Source: Anaerolineales bacterium
GTDB taxonomy: Bacteria > Chloroflexota > Anaerolineae > Anaerolineales > UBA4823
Length of the DNA stretch: 7,076 nt
Assembly: GCA_020853835.1 (NCBI GenBank)
Contig: JADYYC010000088.1
Coordinates: 1 to 7,076, forward strand
Reading direction: 5' to 3'
The position numbers were made by a program, and so were the translations under genes. Positions 6,309-7,076 of the stretch are shown piece by piece. The first letter of the stretch is position 1. Each line of letters begins with the position of its first letter. A model generated the notes under the pieces. That model saw only the letters and a list, made by a program, of their open reading frames with translations. It searched no databases and was not told where the DNA came from.

Positions 6309-6926
6309 ATGCCGGTTTTTTTACTTATCCGACATGGTGAAAACGATTACGTTAAGAAAGGCAGGCTTGCCGGCAGGCTGCCGGCAGTTCATCTGAACGA
6401 AAATGGGCGGGCGCAGGCTCTGGCGCTTGCTGAAAAGCTGGGCGATGCGCCCATCAAGGCGGTCTACTCCAGCCCGCTTGAGCGCGCCCTCGAAACCGCG
6501 GCGCCGCTGGCTGAAAAGCTCTCGCTCGAGGTTATCCCGCGCGAAGGTTTGATCGAGCTGGACATGGGGGAATGGACGGGGCAAAAAGTTAAGGGGCTGT
6601 CCCGGTTGAAGGCCTGGAAAGTGGTTCAGAACGCCCCGTCGCGCATGACCCTCCCCGGCGGCGAGAGCTTCCAGCAGGCGCAGTATCGCATCACGCAGGA
6701 GCTGGACCGGCTGGCGGCGCAGCATCAGGAAGACGAGATCGTCGCCTGCGTATCGCACTCCGACCCCATCAAGCTGGCCGTGGCGTATCATCTGGGAATA
6801 CCACTGGACTTATTCCAGAGGCTGCATGTGGCGCCGGCGTCCATCAGCGTGATAACGATCGGGGAGACCGGCAGCCGTTTGGTTTCCCTGAATTATGATT
6901 TTTCTTTTAGTTTGTCCAAAGCGTGA
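6309..6926 (+). CDS. Histidine phosphatase superfamily protein (phosphoglycerate-mutase-like, MSMEG_4193-type)
   Basis: A 205-aa cytoplasmic protein of the branch-1 histidine phosphatase superfamily. The catalytic RHG is at residues 8-10 (phospho-accepting His9), followed by E11 and N12. SSPLERALET (54-63) supplies the phosphate-pocket Arg59, the acidic catalytic residue is likely E83 or E88 in ELDMGEWTG, and the second His is H150 in VSHSD. The active site looks complete. The segment GRLAGRLPAVHLNENG (18-33) resembles the G-LAGR-PGV-L pattern of the actinobacterial MSMEG_4193-type phosphomutases. Together with the DUF3090 gene that follows, this is the reason for the subfamily suggestion. 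Substrate is unknown; relatives range from sugar phosphatases to cobalamin-pathway phosphatases, and nothing nearby points to cobalamin synthesis. It probably shares a transcript with rarA. Confidence 0.9.
   Translation: MPVFLLIRHGENDYVKKGRLAGRLPAVHLNENGRAQALALAEKLGDAPIKAVYSSPLERALETAAPLAEKLSLEVIPREGLIELDMGEWTGQKVKGLSRLKAWKVVQNAPSRMTLPGGESFQQAQYRITQELDRLAAQHQEDEIVACVSHSDPIKLAVAYHLGIPLDLFQRLHVAPASISVITIGETGSRLVSLNYDFSFSLSKA
6361..6386. repeat. Short in-frame repeat with two copies of the palindrome TGCCGGCA
   Basis: TGCCGGCA, its own reverse complement, occurs at 6368-6375 and again at 6379-6386. GGCAGGCT is likewise repeated at the codon level, so the protein reads GRLA then GRLP (residues 18-25). 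The repeat lies inside a conserved loop of the phosphatase, so protein-level constraint is the simplest explanation. It could form a small hairpin. Confidence 0.45.
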
Positions 6927-6929
6927 TTC

Positions 6930-6938
6930 TGGTATACT
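6930..6938 (+). promoter_or_regulatory. Extended -10 promoter before the DUF3090 gene
   Basis: TGGTATACT combines a TGn extension (6930-6932) with TATACT (6933-6938, five of six consensus bases). A TTGTCC 15 bp upstream (6912-6917) is a modest -35 candidate. Transcription would start near 6945, leaving a leader of about 16 nt that still carries the ribosome binding site GGGAGAGG (6951-6958). This would let the DUF3090 gene be expressed apart from rarA and the phosphatase. Confidence 0.55.
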
Positions 6939-6960
6939 ACACACGTTTCAGGGAGAGGCC

Positions 6961-7076
6961 ATGCCTGCTGAGGAAATCGATTTACAACCGGTAGATCATA
7001 TTACAACGGATGCTATTGGACAACCCGGCCAGCGGGTTTTTTATATTCAAGGCTGGCAGGGCTCGAAGACGATCAC
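6961..7076 (+). CDS. DUF3090-family protein, N-terminal fragment (3' truncated by window)
   Basis: The first 38 codons of a gene that continues past the window. The start ATG 6961 has a good ribosome binding site, GGGAGAGG at 6951-6958, two nt upstream. The visible segment DAIGQPGQRVFYIQGWQG (17-34) matches the pattern I recall for DUF3090 proteins (…G.PGQR.F.LQ..QG…), and its position directly after a histidine phosphatase is the usual context for that family. The biochemical function of DUF3090 is unknown to me. The gap to the phosphatase stop is 34 nt and contains a plausible promoter. The family call rests on a short fragment plus neighbourhood, so it is good but not certain. Confidence 0.75.
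   Translation, partial: MPAEEIDLQPVDHITTDAIGQPGQRVFYIQGWQGSKTI

Noticed and set aside
4860..6954. TTTCAGGGA repeated before rarA (4860-4868) and before the DUF3090 gene (6946-6954)
   Set aside because: A 9-nt match in 7 kb is expected many times by chance, and the copies sit at different positions relative to the -10 boxes (just upstream of one, downstream of the other).
1..7076. Search for CRISPR arrays, tRNA genes, insertion-sequence ends or defence genes
   Set aside because: No spaced direct repeats, cloverleaf-like segments, transposase motifs or terminal inverted repeats were seen by eye. The window looks like ordinary chromosomal housekeeping and signalling genes.

Overview
The window reads as a stretch of chromosome from a GC-rich bacterium, most likely an Anaerolineae-type Chloroflexota. 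This is inferred from three things seen here. There is a very large soluble multi-GAF histidine kinase with a HisKA_3/NarL-type core. rarA is followed by a phosphoglycerate-mutase-like histidine phosphatase and a DUF3090 protein. Codon use is strongly G/C-ending throughout the coding regions. There are no mobile elements, tRNA or rRNA genes, CRISPR arrays or other signs of recent transfer. The only clearly AT-rich stretch is the csp-rarA intergenic region.

Layout from left to right. (1) 1-641, + strand: the 3' end of an M1-family zinc metallopeptidase, with an intact HExxH-X18-E site. (2) 707-3724, +: a 1005-aa cytoplasmic sensor kinase with a PAS-like region, about four GAF domains, HisKA_3 and HATPase. 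It overlaps by 4 nt (ATGA) with (3) 3721-4386, +: a NarL/LuxR-type response regulator, so the two form a translationally coupled two-component pair. (4) 4400-4430: a strong stem-loop between convergent genes, oriented mainly to terminate the minus-strand transcript. (5) 4455-4664, -: a cold-shock-domain protein with an extended -10 promoter and a predicted leader of about 90 nt. That leader can fold over its own ribosome binding site. (6) 4887-6299, +: the AAA+ ATPase RarA. (7) 6309-6926, +: a histidine phosphatase that starts 9 nt after the rarA stop. (8) 6961-7076, +: the first 38 codons of a DUF3090-family protein, cut by the window end and possibly with its own promoter.

Functionally there are three modules: an extracytoplasmic or cytoplasmic peptidase of unknown substrate; a GAF-sensing phosphorelay whose signal and targets cannot be read from the sequence; and the rarA-phosphatase-DUF3090 cluster. 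As I recall, a histidine phosphatase next to DUF3090 is also common in Actinobacteria, where a third partner (SCO1664-like) usually follows. The most notable non-coding signal is the csp leader, where an imperfect inverted repeat would pair the whole Shine-Dalgarno sequence and the first base of the start codon.
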